From positions 1 to 64,000 of the forward strand of contig DASTFJ010000158.1 in assembly GCA_035708745.1 (NCBI GenBank): DNA of 64,000 bases. The letters are read 5' to 3'. Every line of letters starts with the position of its first letter. The first letter of the stretch is position 1. A program made the translations under genes and the position numbers. The stretch comes from JAMLHN01 sp035708745. GTDB lineage: Bacteria > Chloroflexota > Chloroflexia > Thermomicrobiales > UBA6265. This document shows, in pieces, positions 1-7,614 of the stretch. Under the pieces are notes generated by a model. It ran no database searches. It saw only the letters and a list, made by a program, of their open reading frames with translations, and was not told the origin of the DNA.

Positions 1-47
1 ATGTCAAATTGTAAGGCGGGGAAGCGACCACTTGTCCCAGTACGCAT

Positions 48-83
48 AGACCCCCTGCCTAAAACACGTCAGGCAGGAGGTCT
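48..83. repeat. Strong inverted repeat (13-bp arms, one mismatch)
   Basis: Positions 48-60 pair with 71-83 in 12 of 13 positions around a 10-nt loop. The hairpin lies about 60 bp beyond the 3' end of tRNA-His, so it could end the rnpB/tRNA transcript on the minus strand, but no T-run follows on that strand. It could equally end a plus-strand gene that lies before the window. I see nothing else supportable in bases 1-144. Confidence 0.5.
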
Positions 84-144
84 TAAATCGGCTTGCAACC
101 ACTTGTGTTTTGAGAAATGGCGCAATTACTGGGGATTTCCACCC

Positions 145-222
145 TGGGGTGCCCTACGGGGCTTGAACCCGTGACCTCTTGTTCCACAGACAAGCGCTCT
201 AACCGGCTGAGCTAAGGGCACC
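145..222 (-). tRNA. tRNA-His (anticodon GTG)
   Basis: The minus strand folds as a full cloverleaf with anticodon GTG. The 5' end carries the extra G at position -1 (base 222) facing discriminator C73 (base 148), the identity element of tRNA-His, and CCA is encoded at 145-147. The gene begins only about 6 nt after the end of rnpB, so the two are almost certainly processed from one transcript. Confidence 0.97.
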
Positions 223-228
223 GTACGA

Positions 229-577
229 CCGAAGTGAAGGGAGAGTAAGCCGAGTTCTGTTCCTGACGATCATCTCTCTCGGTCTTGCGACCGGTCGCCG
301 TACGAGACGGCAACTGCTCTCGACTTTCGGCCTCGGCGAGCAACCTGCTTGCGGCCGGATCGGAGATTGCTGCGGGGAGGATTGCCCTTTTCAGCCACGC
401 CGCCGAAACGGCGTGGAATGGTTTCTGTTGCTCTCGCATCCGAAGACGCGCCAATCTGGACTGTCGACGCCCGGAAGCGCCTCCCTGGCTTTCACCAGGC
501 ACCCTCGCTCTATGCAGCTCGGACTTTCCTCTAGGTCTCGACGAGACCCAGCGACCGTCCTTCCCTGTCACTTCGAT
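229..577 (-). ncRNA. rnpB: RNase P RNA (rnpB)
   Basis: This is the catalytic RNA of RNase P, which matures tRNA 5' ends. On the minus strand the conserved 5' block GAGGAAAGTCCGAGC is followed by the usual GCATAGAGCG stretch and the GGTGCCTGGTGAAAGCC element, and the conserved 3' block ACAGAACTCGGCTTA lies near 246-262. The ends were set by P1 pairing: bases 563-577 pair with 230-242. About 349 nt is normal for a type A RNA. It sits between tRNA-Leu (upstream) and tRNA-His (downstream) with gaps of about 27 and 6 nt. I see no separate promoter in those gaps, so cotranscription with the tRNAs is likely. Confidence 0.95.
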
Positions 578-604
578 CAGTTGTTAACGTTTCAGACGAG
601 ACCC

Positions 605-688
605 TGGTGCCGAAGGGGAGACTCGAACTCCCATGGATTGCTCCACTACGCCCTGAACGTAGCGCGTCTGCCATTTCGCCACTTCGGC
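605..688 (-). tRNA. tRNA-Leu (anticodon CAG)
   Basis: A class II tRNA with a long variable arm. The acceptor GCCGAAG pairs with CTTCGGC, the anticodon loop TTCAGGG gives CAG, and CCA is encoded at 605-607. It is the second gene of the tRNA-Thr/tRNA-Leu/rnpB/tRNA-His cluster. Confidence 0.96.
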
Positions 689-717
689 GCGACGTTGAGT
701 CTCATCCGGTTGCCCGG

Positions 718-790
718 AGCCGACCCGGGGACTCGAACCCCGGACCTGCTGTTTACGAAACAGCTGCTCTACCAACTGAGCTAGGTCGGC
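718..790 (-). tRNA. tRNA-Thr (anticodon CGT)
   Basis: A complete cloverleaf with acceptor GCCGACC/GGTCGGC and anticodon loop TTCGTAA (CGT). The discriminator is followed by CCG, so CCA is not encoded and must be added after transcription. It is the promoter-proximal gene of the minus-strand RNA cluster. Confidence 0.95.
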
Positions 791-819
791 AAGCGCGCTT
801 CTGCCGCTTGAGCCAACCA

Positions 820-828
820 ATTTTACCA
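820..828 (-). promoter_or_regulatory. Extended -10 promoter of the tRNA/rnpB cluster
   Basis: On the minus strand TGGTAAAAT forms an extended -10 element. The predicted start is near base 814, some 23 nt before tRNA-Thr. The same TGnTAnnnT pattern precedes the other tRNAs of this window. Confidence 0.6.
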
Positions 829-959
829 TGGACACCCGCCCCATTCAACGCTCGAAGGCTGAATCGAAGCAGCATGACCAGTGCAGATTCGGCAACTTCG
901 ACAACGGTCGCTGCCGCCGCGATGGGTATGGTAGCTTCACCGTCGAGGAGCGCGTCGCT

Positions 960-1562
960 ATGGACACCATGCCCAAACCGAAGGGCCGGTATCAGGTCAT
1001 TTTCGTCATCATGGCGGGGATCATGATCCTGTCGCTCGGCATCGGCGTGGTCGGTCCGGTTTTGATCGATGCGTTCGATAGCGCCAGCGACGGAGGCGGA
1101 AACGCTACCGAAGTCGGCGAATCGGTCGAGGTGGCTTTTCGCTCGACAGCCGAAGCCAATCCGGACGATCCGCAGGCAGCAATTGGCCTGGCGAATTTCC
1201 TGGCCAATACAGGCAAGCTGAGCGATGCCATCCCCTGGTATGAAAAGGCCATCGAGCTCTCGCCGGACGACGCGGCCATTCGGCTCGATTTTGCGCGATC
1301 GCTGGCCGCTGGCGTTATGAACGGCGACGCCGAGCTGCAATTCCAGAAAGCGATCGAGCTCGATCCGCAGGATCCGCAGGCGCATTTCTACCTGGGTGAG
1401 CTTTACTTCAATATGAATCCACAACGAACGGTCGATGCGATCGACGAATATGAAACGACCATTGCGCTCGGGCCGGAATCGTTCGTCGCGCAGCGCGCAA
1501 ACGAGCGCCTGGTTGCTTTGGGAGTCGCAACGCCCGAGGCGTCTCCATCGCCCGCGGCATAG
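960..1562 (+). CDS. Membrane-anchored TPR-repeat protein
   Basis: A 200-residue protein with a basic N-terminus, one membrane segment (about residues 15-37) and two to three tetratricopeptide repeats (about 65-180, with typical EKAIELSPDD and QKAIELDPQD repeat ends). TPRs mediate protein-protein contacts; the partner is unknown. The topology suggests the repeats face outward. The ATG at 960 was chosen over an in-frame one at 828 because GAGGAG lies 9 nt upstream and the earlier start would overlap the tRNA promoter. It is followed 20 nt later by a Trm112-like gene, so the two are probably cotranscribed. Confidence 0.8.
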   Translation: MDTMPKPKGRYQVIFVIMAGIMILSLGIGVVGPVLIDAFDSASDGGGNATEVGESVEVAFRSTAEANPDDPQAAIGLANFLANTGKLSDAIPWYEKAIELSPDDAAIRLDFARSLAAGVMNGDAELQFQKAIELDPQDPQAHFYLGELYFNMNPQRTVDAIDEYETTIALGPESFVAQRANERLVALGVATPEASPSPAA

Positions 1563-1582
1563 TGCCAAAAAGAGGAAGTCAC

Positions 1583-1747
1583 ATGTCTTCAAGAGAAAAC
1601 GTCATCGATCCCGATCTTCTGGCCTTGCTGGTCTGCCCGGTCGACCACGCGGAGCTCGAGCTCCATGAATCGAGTCTGATCTGCAGCAAATGCGGGCGCT
1701 CGTATCCGGTCGTCGACGGCATTCCGAACATGGTCGTCGACGACTAG
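1583..1747 (+). CDS. Trm112-like / UPF0434 small zinc-binding protein
   Basis: A 54-residue protein matching the Trm112p-like family (E. coli YcaR type). It has LLVCPVD near the N-terminus, a CSKCG pair, and the diagnostic YPVVDGIPNMV end. In eukaryotes Trm112 activates methyltransferases; the bacterial role is poorly defined. The start at 1583 has GAGGAA 5-6 nt upstream. A GTG at 1562 overlapping the previous stop is possible but lacks a ribosome site. It lies directly before the ruvB promoter. Confidence 0.85.
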   Translation: MSSRENVIDPDLLALLVCPVDHAELELHESSLICSKCGRSYPVVDGIPNMVVDD

Positions 1748-1751
1748 CGCC

Positions 1752-1781
1752 CGAACAGATGTTCGGCGTTCGCGGTATACT
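1752..1781 (+). promoter_or_regulatory. ruvB promoter with a perfect LexA-type box
   Basis: CGAACAGATGTTCG at 1752-1765 is an exact CGAAC-N4-GTTCG, the LexA operator of Bacillus and Actinobacteria (established knowledge), and the arms extend to six bases. It covers the -35 region of a promoter whose -10 is TATACT (1776-1781). The predicted start point falls at about 1788, the ruvB ATG, so the mRNA is probably leaderless. SOS control of ruvB is known in many bacteria. Confidence 0.75.
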
Positions 1782-1787
1782 TATGAG

Positions 1788-2879
1788 ATGACCGACCGAG
1801 CTGCCGTCCAAGCAAACCCATCGAGCGACCAGGAAACCCGAGACCGGATCGTTTCCGCCCGCCAGCGGAATGAGGACCAGCGGGTCGATGGTTCGTTGCG
1901 TCCCAAGAGCCTGGCCGAATACATCGGACAGGACCGCGTGAAAACCAGCTTGAAGGTTTTCATCGAGGCTGCCAGGCGGCGGGGTGAACCACTGGATCAC
2001 ACCCTGCTCTACGGCCCCCCGGGGTTGGGCAAGACAACGCTTGCCTCGATCATCGCTACCGAGATGTCGGTGAGTCTCAGAATCACCTCTGGCCCCGCGA
2101 TCGAGCGGGCGGGCGATCTCGTCTCGATTCTGACCAATCTCAAAGCCGGCGATGTGCTCTTCATCGACGAGATTCACCGGTTGAACCGGGTGGTCGAGGA
2201 AGTGCTCTATCCCGCGCTGGAAGACTTCGCGGTCGATATCATCATCGGCAAGGGACCGGCGGCGCGCTCGATGCGCATCAATCTTCCGCGCTTCACCCTG
2301 GTTGGCGCCACCACCCGCCTGGCGCTCATGACCGGCCCATTGCGCGATCGTTTCGGTTCGGTCATGCGGCTCGACTTTTACGATGTCGAGGCAATGACTA
2401 CGATCATCAATCGGTCGGCCACGATTCTGAATGTCAACATGTCGGACGACGGCGCCCTGACCATTGCCCGGCGGGCGCGCGGAACGCCACGCATTGCCAA
2501 CCGGTTGCTCAAGCGTGTACGTGACGTGGCGGAAGTCCGCGGAGCCACTATGGTGGATGGCGCGCTGGCCGCGGAAGCGCTGGAAATGCTCGATGTGGAT
2601 GAGCTGGGGCTCGACGACATCGACCGCCGTATTCTGCGCACGATCGTCGAAAAGTTCGACGGCGGCCCAGTCGGCGTCGATACGATCTCGGCGGCAACCA
2701 GCGAAGAATCCGATACGATCATGGATGTCTACGAGCCGTATCTGATTCAGCTCGGCTTCCTGCAGCGCACACCGCGAGGCCGGGTTGCAACCCGCCGCGC
2801 CTACGAGCACCTCAAGGTCGAACCGCCGGCGACCTTCGACGTCCAGCAACGGCAGTTCCTCTTCGAAGACCTCGAATAG
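1788..2879 (+). CDS. ruvB: Holliday junction branch migration ATPase RuvB
   Basis: The hexameric AAA+ motor that works with RuvA to migrate Holliday junctions during recombinational repair. Of 363 residues: RPKSLAEYIGQ start of the AAA+ core (38-48), Walker A GPPGLGKT (76-83), Walker B DEIH (127-130), sensor GATTR (173-177), arginine finger in PLRDRFG (about 186), and a C-terminal winged helix. The N-terminal extension of about 35 residues is longer than in E. coli. ruvA and ruvC are not in the window. queA follows after 5 nt, so the two form an operon, an arrangement common in bacteria. The ATG lies 7 nt after the -10 box and has no ribosome site. Confidence 0.97.
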   Translation: MTDRAAVQANPSSDQETRDRIVSARQRNEDQRVDGSLRPKSLAEYIGQDRVKTSLKVFIEAARRRGEPLDHTLLYGPPGLGKTTLASIIATEMSVSLRITSGPAIERAGDLVSILTNLKAGDVLFIDEIHRLNRVVEEVLYPALEDFAVDIIIGKGPAARSMRINLPRFTLVGATTRLALMTGPLRDRFGSVMRLDFYDVEAMTTIINRSATILNVNMSDDGALTIARRARGTPRIANRLLKRVRDVAEVRGATMVDGALAAEALEMLDVDELGLDDIDRRILRTIVEKFDGGPVGVDTISAATSEESDTIMDVYEPYLIQLGFLQRTPRGRVATRRAYEHLKVEPPATFDVQQRQFLFEDLE

Positions 2880-2884
2880 GCGGA

Positions 2885-3910
2885 ATGCGAACCGCCGATT
2901 TCGATTACAACCTTCCTCCCGAGCTGATCGCCCAGACCCCTCTCGAGCGGCGCGATGCCTCCCGACTACTGGTGTTGGATCGATCGTCCGGATCGATCAC
3001 CCATTCGACCGTGGACCAGCTTCCCGAATTTTTATCCGCCGGTGACCTGCTCGTCGCCAACAACAGCCGGGTGCTTGCGGCTCGGCTGCGGGCACGGAAA
3101 GTCGAAACCGGAGGCAAGATCGAGCTTCTTCTGCTCCATCCGTTGGCGGACGGCACCTGGGAGAGCCTCGCCAAACCGGCCAGGCGGTTGGTCGCCGGGC
3201 AGCGGCTCATCGTCGAAGAAACCGAATTCGGGATCGACGTCGTCGAACGGCTCGACGACGGGCTGGTTCGGCTCCAGCTGGATCCTGGCCTCATCTCGAA
3301 TCTCGATCGAATCGGTACGATCCCGCTGCCTCCGTACATCCACGAGCGTCTGGACGATCCGAATCGTTATCAGACGGTCTATTCGTCGCGACCTGGTTCC
3401 GCGGCCGCGCCGACAGCGGGATTGCATTTCACACCTGAGCTGATTCAGCGAATCAAGAGCAATGGGATCGGATGGGCCGAGGTCACACTCGATATTGGGC
3501 TCGACACTTTCCGGCCAGTCACGGTCGACGACCTCTCCGACCATCACATGCACACCGAAACTTGTCGCATGGACATCGCCACAGCGGATGCGATTCGGCG
3601 CACGAGAGAGACGGAGAGCCGCGTCTTCGCTCTGGGTACGACGGCCGCGCGCACCCTCGAAACTGCCGGGCGATTGTGGGGAGACGCGGCACCGTTTGCA
3701 TTCGAAAACGCGACCGATATCTTCATCACACCGGGATACGAATGGCGCGTCGTCGATGGATTGATTACCAATTTCCACCTGCCCAAGTCGACACTACTGA
3801 TGATGGTGAGCGCCCTCGCCGGCCGCGAGCAGATTTTAGCGGCGTACCAGGAAGCTATCCGCGAGCGATATCGCTTCTTCTCCTTCGGGGACGCGATGCT
3901 TATCCTTTAG
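2885..3910 (+). CDS. queA: S-adenosylmethionine:tRNA ribosyltransferase-isomerase QueA
   Basis: Transfers and isomerises the ribosyl part of SAM onto 7-aminomethyl-7-deazaguanine in tRNA, giving epoxyqueuosine at wobble position 34 of Asn, Asp, His and Tyr tRNAs. The 341 residues match the family length. The N-terminal FDYNLPPELIAQ and central SAAAPTAGLHFTPEL (172-186) are family signatures, as is the C-terminal NFHLPKSTLLMMVSA. It starts 5 nt after ruvB, and a TTG-started HD gene follows after 38 nt. Confidence 0.97.
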   Translation: MRTADFDYNLPPELIAQTPLERRDASRLLVLDRSSGSITHSTVDQLPEFLSAGDLLVANNSRVLAARLRARKVETGGKIELLLLHPLADGTWESLAKPARRLVAGQRLIVEETEFGIDVVERLDDGLVRLQLDPGLISNLDRIGTIPLPPYIHERLDDPNRYQTVYSSRPGSAAAPTAGLHFTPELIQRIKSNGIGWAEVTLDIGLDTFRPVTVDDLSDHHMHTETCRMDIATADAIRRTRETESRVFALGTTAARTLETAGRLWGDAAPFAFENATDIFITPGYEWRVVDGLITNFHLPKSTLLMMVSALAGREQILAAYQEAIRERYRFFSFGDAMLIL

Positions 3911-3948
3911 CGGTTCGAGTCGTTATCGCGCGCACCGGAGGAAAATCA

Positions 3949-4539
3949 TTGTCCGAGCTTTCCCGAGACGAGGCCTGGGCCCTCGTTACCGAATATATAC
4001 AGAGCGAAAGTCTGCGCCGGCATTGCCTTTCAGTCGAAACCGCCATGCGCGCCTATGCGGCCAAGAACGGTGAATCGGTCGAGAATTGGGGCGCCGTCGG
4101 TCTGATTCACGATTTCGACTATGAGATCCATCCCACACTCGATCAGCATCCACAGGACGGGGCGCCCATCTTGCGGCAGCGGGGGTACCCCGATTGGGCG
4201 ATCGACGCGGTACTGAGCCACGCGGATCATCTCGATATTCCGCGTGACACCGATATGAAAAAGACACTCTACGCCGTCGACGAGCTGACCGGATTCATCT
4301 CCGCGGTCGCGTTCGTACGACCGACCAAAGCGGTTGCGGACGTCACTCCCAAAGCTGTGCGCAAGAAAATGAAAGACAAAGCCTTTGCCCGCGCCGTTGA
4401 CCGGGAGGCTATGCTTCATGGGGCGGAACTGCTCGGTGTCGACTTCGACGAGCACGTCGCGTTCGTCGTCCTGGCGATGACCGACAATGCCGAAATCCTC
4501 GGACTTGCCGGGGTGCCAGTCGACGCCGATGCTCGGTAA
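3949..4539 (+). CDS. HD-domain protein (HDIG type), function unknown
   Basis: A 196-residue protein with an HD-superfamily metal site: H in RRHCLSVE, the HD pair in LIHDFDYEIHP (about residue 50), later SHADH, and a TDNAEIL end. HD proteins are metal-dependent phosphohydrolases, but the substrate here cannot be read. The TTG start at 3949 was chosen because GGAGGA lies 6 nt upstream. An in-frame start much further upstream would run antisense-like through queA and is not credible. Its end overlaps the next gene by 11 nt, which indicates cotranscription. Confidence 0.8.
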   Translation: MSELSRDEAWALVTEYIQSESLRRHCLSVETAMRAYAAKNGESVENWGAVGLIHDFDYEIHPTLDQHPQDGAPILRQRGYPDWAIDAVLSHADHLDIPRDTDMKKTLYAVDELTGFISAVAFVRPTKAVADVTPKAVRKKMKDKAFARAVDREAMLHGAELLGVDFDEHVAFVVLAMTDNAEILGLAGVPVDADAR

Positions 4540-5260
4540 TCGCCTACTGGGGCTGATCGTCCTGGCGCTCCTGGCAGGGGTCGTCTCGGCCTGCGGGGTC
4601 GTCGACAATTCCCCGAAGGAAGAGAACACCGTTCCCGCTCCAACGTCGCTTTCACAAAGCGATGCGGATATCGAAAGCGGTTGCTGGACGGCAACCGATC
4701 GCGTCAACACAGAAGGAGATTCCGAATTGGCAGATATTCAGCAATGGTCGAAGGCGCCCGAAATGACCATCGACGGCTCGAAAAAATATTCGGCGCTGGT
4801 CGAAACCAATAAGGGTGATTTCACTATCGAGCTGCTGCCGGGCGAAGCGCCGCTGGCCGTCAACAATTTTGTCTGCCTGGCGCGCGCCGGATTCTATGAC
4901 AACACGCCAATCCATCGCATCGTGGCGGGATTCGTGATCCAGGGCGGCGACCCGACCGGAACCGGTCGCGGTGGTCCTGGGTACAAGTTCAACGACGAGC
5001 CGATCAGCCTCGACTACGAAAAGGGCACGGTCGCGATGGCAAATGCCGGACCGAATACGAATGGCAGCCAGTTCTTCGTCGTGCTCGACGACCTGCGCGG
5101 CAAGCTCGGCAAGAATTACACGATCTTTGGCAAGGTCTCCGACGGACTGGATGTCGTCGATATCCTCGGCAAGGTGCAAACCAAGGCCGGCGGTTCGGGG
5201 GAGAAGTCGACCCCGATGGAGCCGGTGACGATCGAGAAGGTCACGATCACCGAGGCTTGA
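4529..5260 (+). CDS. Lipoprotein peptidyl-prolyl cis-trans isomerase (cyclophilin type)
   Basis: A 243-residue exported protein. The signal peptide ends in VVSAC, so Cys is probably the lipidated residue of the mature protein, followed by a Ser/Pro-rich linker. The cyclophilin domain spans about residues 90-240, with FTIELLPGEAP, the active-site HRIV, FVIQGGDPTGTG, and FFVVLDD. It likely assists proline isomerisation in proteins outside the membrane. The ATG at 4529 overlaps the HD gene by 11 nt. A strong terminator follows at 5290. Confidence 0.92.
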   Translation: MLGNRLLGLIVLALLAGVVSACGVVDNSPKEENTVPAPTSLSQSDADIESGCWTATDRVNTEGDSELADIQQWSKAPEMTIDGSKKYSALVETNKGDFTIELLPGEAPLAVNNFVCLARAGFYDNTPIHRIVAGFVIQGGDPTGTGRGGPGYKFNDEPISLDYEKGTVAMANAGPNTNGSQFFVVLDDLRGKLGKNYTIFGKVSDGLDVVDILGKVQTKAGGSGEKSTPMEPVTIEKVTITEA

Positions 5261-5289
5261 GCGACGGGTTTCGTTTCCTGTGCAATGGG

Positions 5290-5319
5290 AAGGCGACCGG
5301 TGCACACCGGTCGCCTTTT
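5290..5319 (+). terminator. Rho-independent terminator after the cyclophilin gene
   Basis: AAGGCGACCGGT and ACCGGTCGCCTT pair around a GCAC loop (12-bp stem), followed by TTTT on the plus strand. It closes the ruvB-queA-HD-cyclophilin unit. Confidence 0.85.
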
Positions 5320-5345
5320 GCGTGGTCTTCGATCGATCTGGGGTT

Positions 5346-5567
5346 CTATGCCGCCGCGGCGAGCTCGTCCTCGAGCGATTCGTATTCGCGCAAGAGCTCG
5401 ATCCAGTGACGCTCCCAGTTGTCTACCTCGATACCGTGGCTCATCGCCTCGCCGATGCGCGAAAAACCATCTTGCAGGCGAAGCTCGAGCCGGGCGACGC
5501 GGTCCTCGATTGTTTCAGGAGTCGTTCCCTGCTTCCGGCCGGGAATCGATGTCAGCTTGGTTGCCAT
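5346..5567 (-). CDS. 73-aa protein of unknown function, partner of the Rad52-like gene
   Basis: I do not recognise this family. The 73-residue product is mostly charged helix: a basic N-terminus (residues 1-15), then a predicted amphipathic helix or coiled coil (ETIEDRVARLELRL, then RHWIELLREYESLEDEL). The ATG at 5567 has AAGGAAA 7 nt upstream. It begins 28 nt after the Rad52-like stop on the same strand, so it is very likely cotranscribed and shares the LexA-type control. A role as a cofactor of the annealing protein is inference from position only. Confidence 0.65.
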   Translation of the reverse strand: MATKLTSIPGRKQGTTPETIEDRVARLELRLQDGFSRIGEAMSHGIEVDNWERHWIELLREYESLEDELAAAA

Positions 5568-5595
5568 AGTCAGGTTTCCTTTCTGAATGAGCAGC

Positions 5596-6216
5596 TCAGG
5601 AGGCCTTGGCAAGCGGCTCGACCGACTTCAGCCGCTCGATATAGGCGGACGCGTCGCGCCGGTCGAGCTGATCGAACGACTTGCCGAAAAGCTCGGTGAC
5701 CTGTGCGTCGACCGCCTGATCCGACAGTCCCTTCTCGCGGGCCATCTGGCGGATGAAGCTCTTCTGGCGGTCAGTCATCGATTGACGCTCGGCCGCCTGC
5801 CCCTGCCGTTCCTGGGCGAAATCGACCAGCTGCCGCTGGCGCGCGAGCCGGACCGGCGCATCGACGACTTTTTCCTGCCCCTCGGCAAAGTCAAAATCAG
5901 GGGTGAACTGGGTGCCGAAGCCCAGCGCCGCCAGCGCGCGACCGAGTGCCTTGGTCTCGGCCTTTTCCAGATAGTCACGAAAATCGTCATATCCCTCACT
6001 GCCCCAGCCGGTGGACGATCCGCCGCCCGGGATCGAGACGTGCGCCTTGAACACAGCCACACTATTCTCGTGAGAGATGAGCTCGGTCGTGATGACCGCA
6101 TCCGGATGCTGCGTGCGCAGCCAGTAGACACGCCATTTCACTTCCAGATAATCGGCGCCCCCCACACGGGTAACGAAGCGGCGGGGATCGAATGTGTTGG
6201 TGGTTTCCATGGTCAC
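5596..6216 (-). CDS. Rad52/Erf-superfamily-like single-strand annealing protein (probable)
   Basis: A 206-residue soluble protein. Residues 20-105 resemble the Rad52/Erf/DdrA-like annealing fold: an ADYLEVKWRVYWL start, a beta segment with SVAVFKAHV, and the hallmark KAETKALGRALAALGFG (85-101). Residues 147-200 form the small helical tail often attached to such proteins (DRQKSFIRQMAREKG to RRDASAYIERL). Family proteins bind and anneal single-stranded DNA in recombination; the assignment rests on these motifs. The GTG at 6216 has GAGG 5 nt upstream; the ATG at 6210 is the alternative. It is divergent from dnaN and has a consensus promoter with a LexA-type box (6242-6291). Confidence 0.65.
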   Translation of the reverse strand: MTMETTNTFDPRRFVTRVGGADYLEVKWRVYWLRTQHPDAVITTELISHENSVAVFKAHVSIPGGGSSTGWGSEGYDDFRDYLEKAETKALGRALAALGFGTQFTPDFDFAEGQEKVVDAPVRLARQRQLVDFAQERQGQAAERQSMTDRQKSFIRQMAREKGLSDQAVDAQVTELFGKSFDQLDRRDASAYIERLKSVEPLAKAS

Positions 6217-6241
6217 GATTGCCTCGGGTTCCTACGGGAAA

Positions 6242-6291
6242 CGAACGCTTGTTCTAGAAGGTATTGTAGAACATGCGTGCGCCTGTGTCAA
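6242..6291 (-). promoter_or_regulatory. Consensus sigma-70 promoter with LexA-type operator for the Rad52-like operon
   Basis: Read on the minus strand: -35 TTGACA (6286-6291), a 17-bp spacer, -10 TACAAT (6263-6268) and a predicted start near 6256. CGAACGCTTGTTCT (plus strand, 6242-6255) matches CGAAC-N4-GTTCG in 9 of 10 defined positions and lies on the start site, ideal for repression. The Rad52-like start codon is about 26 nt further on. GTTCTA/TAGAAC arms at 6251-6272 form a second, weaker inverted repeat. Confidence 0.75.
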
Positions 6292-6416
6292 TAAGTGACT
6301 GTCAAGTGAACGAGGATTTAGCGCGAGGCATATGGTGACGAGTGAAGGAAAATGCTCGTCTGGTTGTACAATTTGCCGGCTAACGGTATCTGTTCGAACG
6401 AGGAGCAAGCCAGAAC

Positions 6417-7577
6417 GTGCGAGTCACCTGTTTGCAGGAAACACTCCAGCATGCGCTGGATCAAGTAACCCGCGCCGTCGCGACCCGCACATCGCTTCCC
6501 GCTCTCAGCAATGTCTTGCTGGTTACTGACAATGGCCGCCTGAAAATCGTGGCCTCGGACCTCAATATTGCGATCACCACCTGGATCGGAGCTTCGATCG
6601 AGGAGGAAGGCCGGCTAGCGGTCGACGCCCGTTTGCTCTCCGATTTCGTTCACACGTTGCCAGCGGGGCAAGTGGAGCTGGCGAGCAGCGGCCGACAAAC
6701 GCTATTGACGGTCACCGCCGGTCGCGACCGCGCCGAGATCAACGGGATCGATGCCGATGATTTCCCGGAGATCCCGGTAGTCGTCGACGATGTCGAATCG
6801 ACCGTCACCGATCCAGCGGCGCTCCGCGAGATGATTGCGCAGGTTGAGTTTGCGGCCGCGTCCGATGAGAGTCGTCCAGTATTGGCAGGCGTTCTCGTAC
6901 GCATCGAAGGCGACCGGATCATTCTGGCTGCCGCTGATGGATTCCGCCTGGCCGTGCGCGAGGGCCGCATGAGCCGTGCGCTCCTTTCCCCCATCGACAT
7001 CATCGTGCCGGCGCGCTCGATGCGCGAACTGGGGCGCCTGCTCGGAGAGGCAAAGAACGAAGTCGCACTCTATGTCACGCCAAATCGGAGCCAGCTGATC
7101 GTCCATTTTTCGGGAGAGAACGGCGAAGGCGAAGTCGAATTCCTTTCGCGCCTCATCGAGGGCACGTTCCCGGATTACCGGCAAATCATTCCCAGCGATT
7201 TCTCCACCAAAGTGGAAATGGGCCGCGATGCGCTCCTGACCGCCGTGCGTCGCTCCAGCTTTTTCGCGCGAGACAACAACGATGCTATCCGCTTCGATGT
7301 ACTCACCACCGATGACGATCTTGCTCCTGGCACGATCGAGGTGTCGGCGAATGCGGCCGAACGAGGCAACGCGCATAGTTATGTCGATGCATCGATCACC
7401 GGACCGGCCGTGCAGATCGCGTTCAATGCACGCTATCTCAACGACGTGTTGGGCGTCATTCGCACCGGTACCGCGTCGTTGGGATTGAATGGCTCCAACC
7501 AGGCCGGTGTCATCCGCGCGGGCGATTCGGACACCTATACGCATGTGATCATGCCAATGGTGATCGGCGCGCAATAG
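6417..7577 (+). CDS. dnaN: DNA polymerase III beta sliding clamp DnaN
   Basis: The ring-shaped processivity clamp of the replicative polymerase. The 386 residues contain three clamp domains: domain 1 with TRTSLPALSNVLLV (about 24-37), a central ESRPVLAGVLVRI, and a C-terminal half ending in HVIMPMVIG, close to the family's usual C-terminal PMR(L/I) end. The GTG at 6417 fits the family N-terminus, with GAGGAG about 15 nt upstream. TACAAT near 6383 is a possible -10. recF follows after 37 nt. dnaA, usually beside dnaN, is not next to it here, and I see no DnaA-box cluster in the 200-bp upstream gap. Confidence 0.96.
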   Translation: MRVTCLQETLQHALDQVTRAVATRTSLPALSNVLLVTDNGRLKIVASDLNIAITTWIGASIEEEGRLAVDARLLSDFVHTLPAGQVELASSGRQTLLTVTAGRDRAEINGIDADDFPEIPVVVDDVESTVTDPAALREMIAQVEFAAASDESRPVLAGVLVRIEGDRIILAAADGFRLAVREGRMSRALLSPIDIIVPARSMRELGRLLGEAKNEVALYVTPNRSQLIVHFSGENGEGEVEFLSRLIEGTFPDYRQIIPSDFSTKVEMGRDALLTAVRRSSFFARDNNDAIRFDVLTTDDDLAPGTIEVSANAAERGNAHSYVDASITGPAVQIAFNARYLNDVLGVIRTGTASLGLNGSNQAGVIRAGDSDTYTHVIMPMVIGAQ

Positions 7578-7614
7578 AAACGCCGGTCGCGCGGTCGATC
7601 GCACGAGGGCCGCT

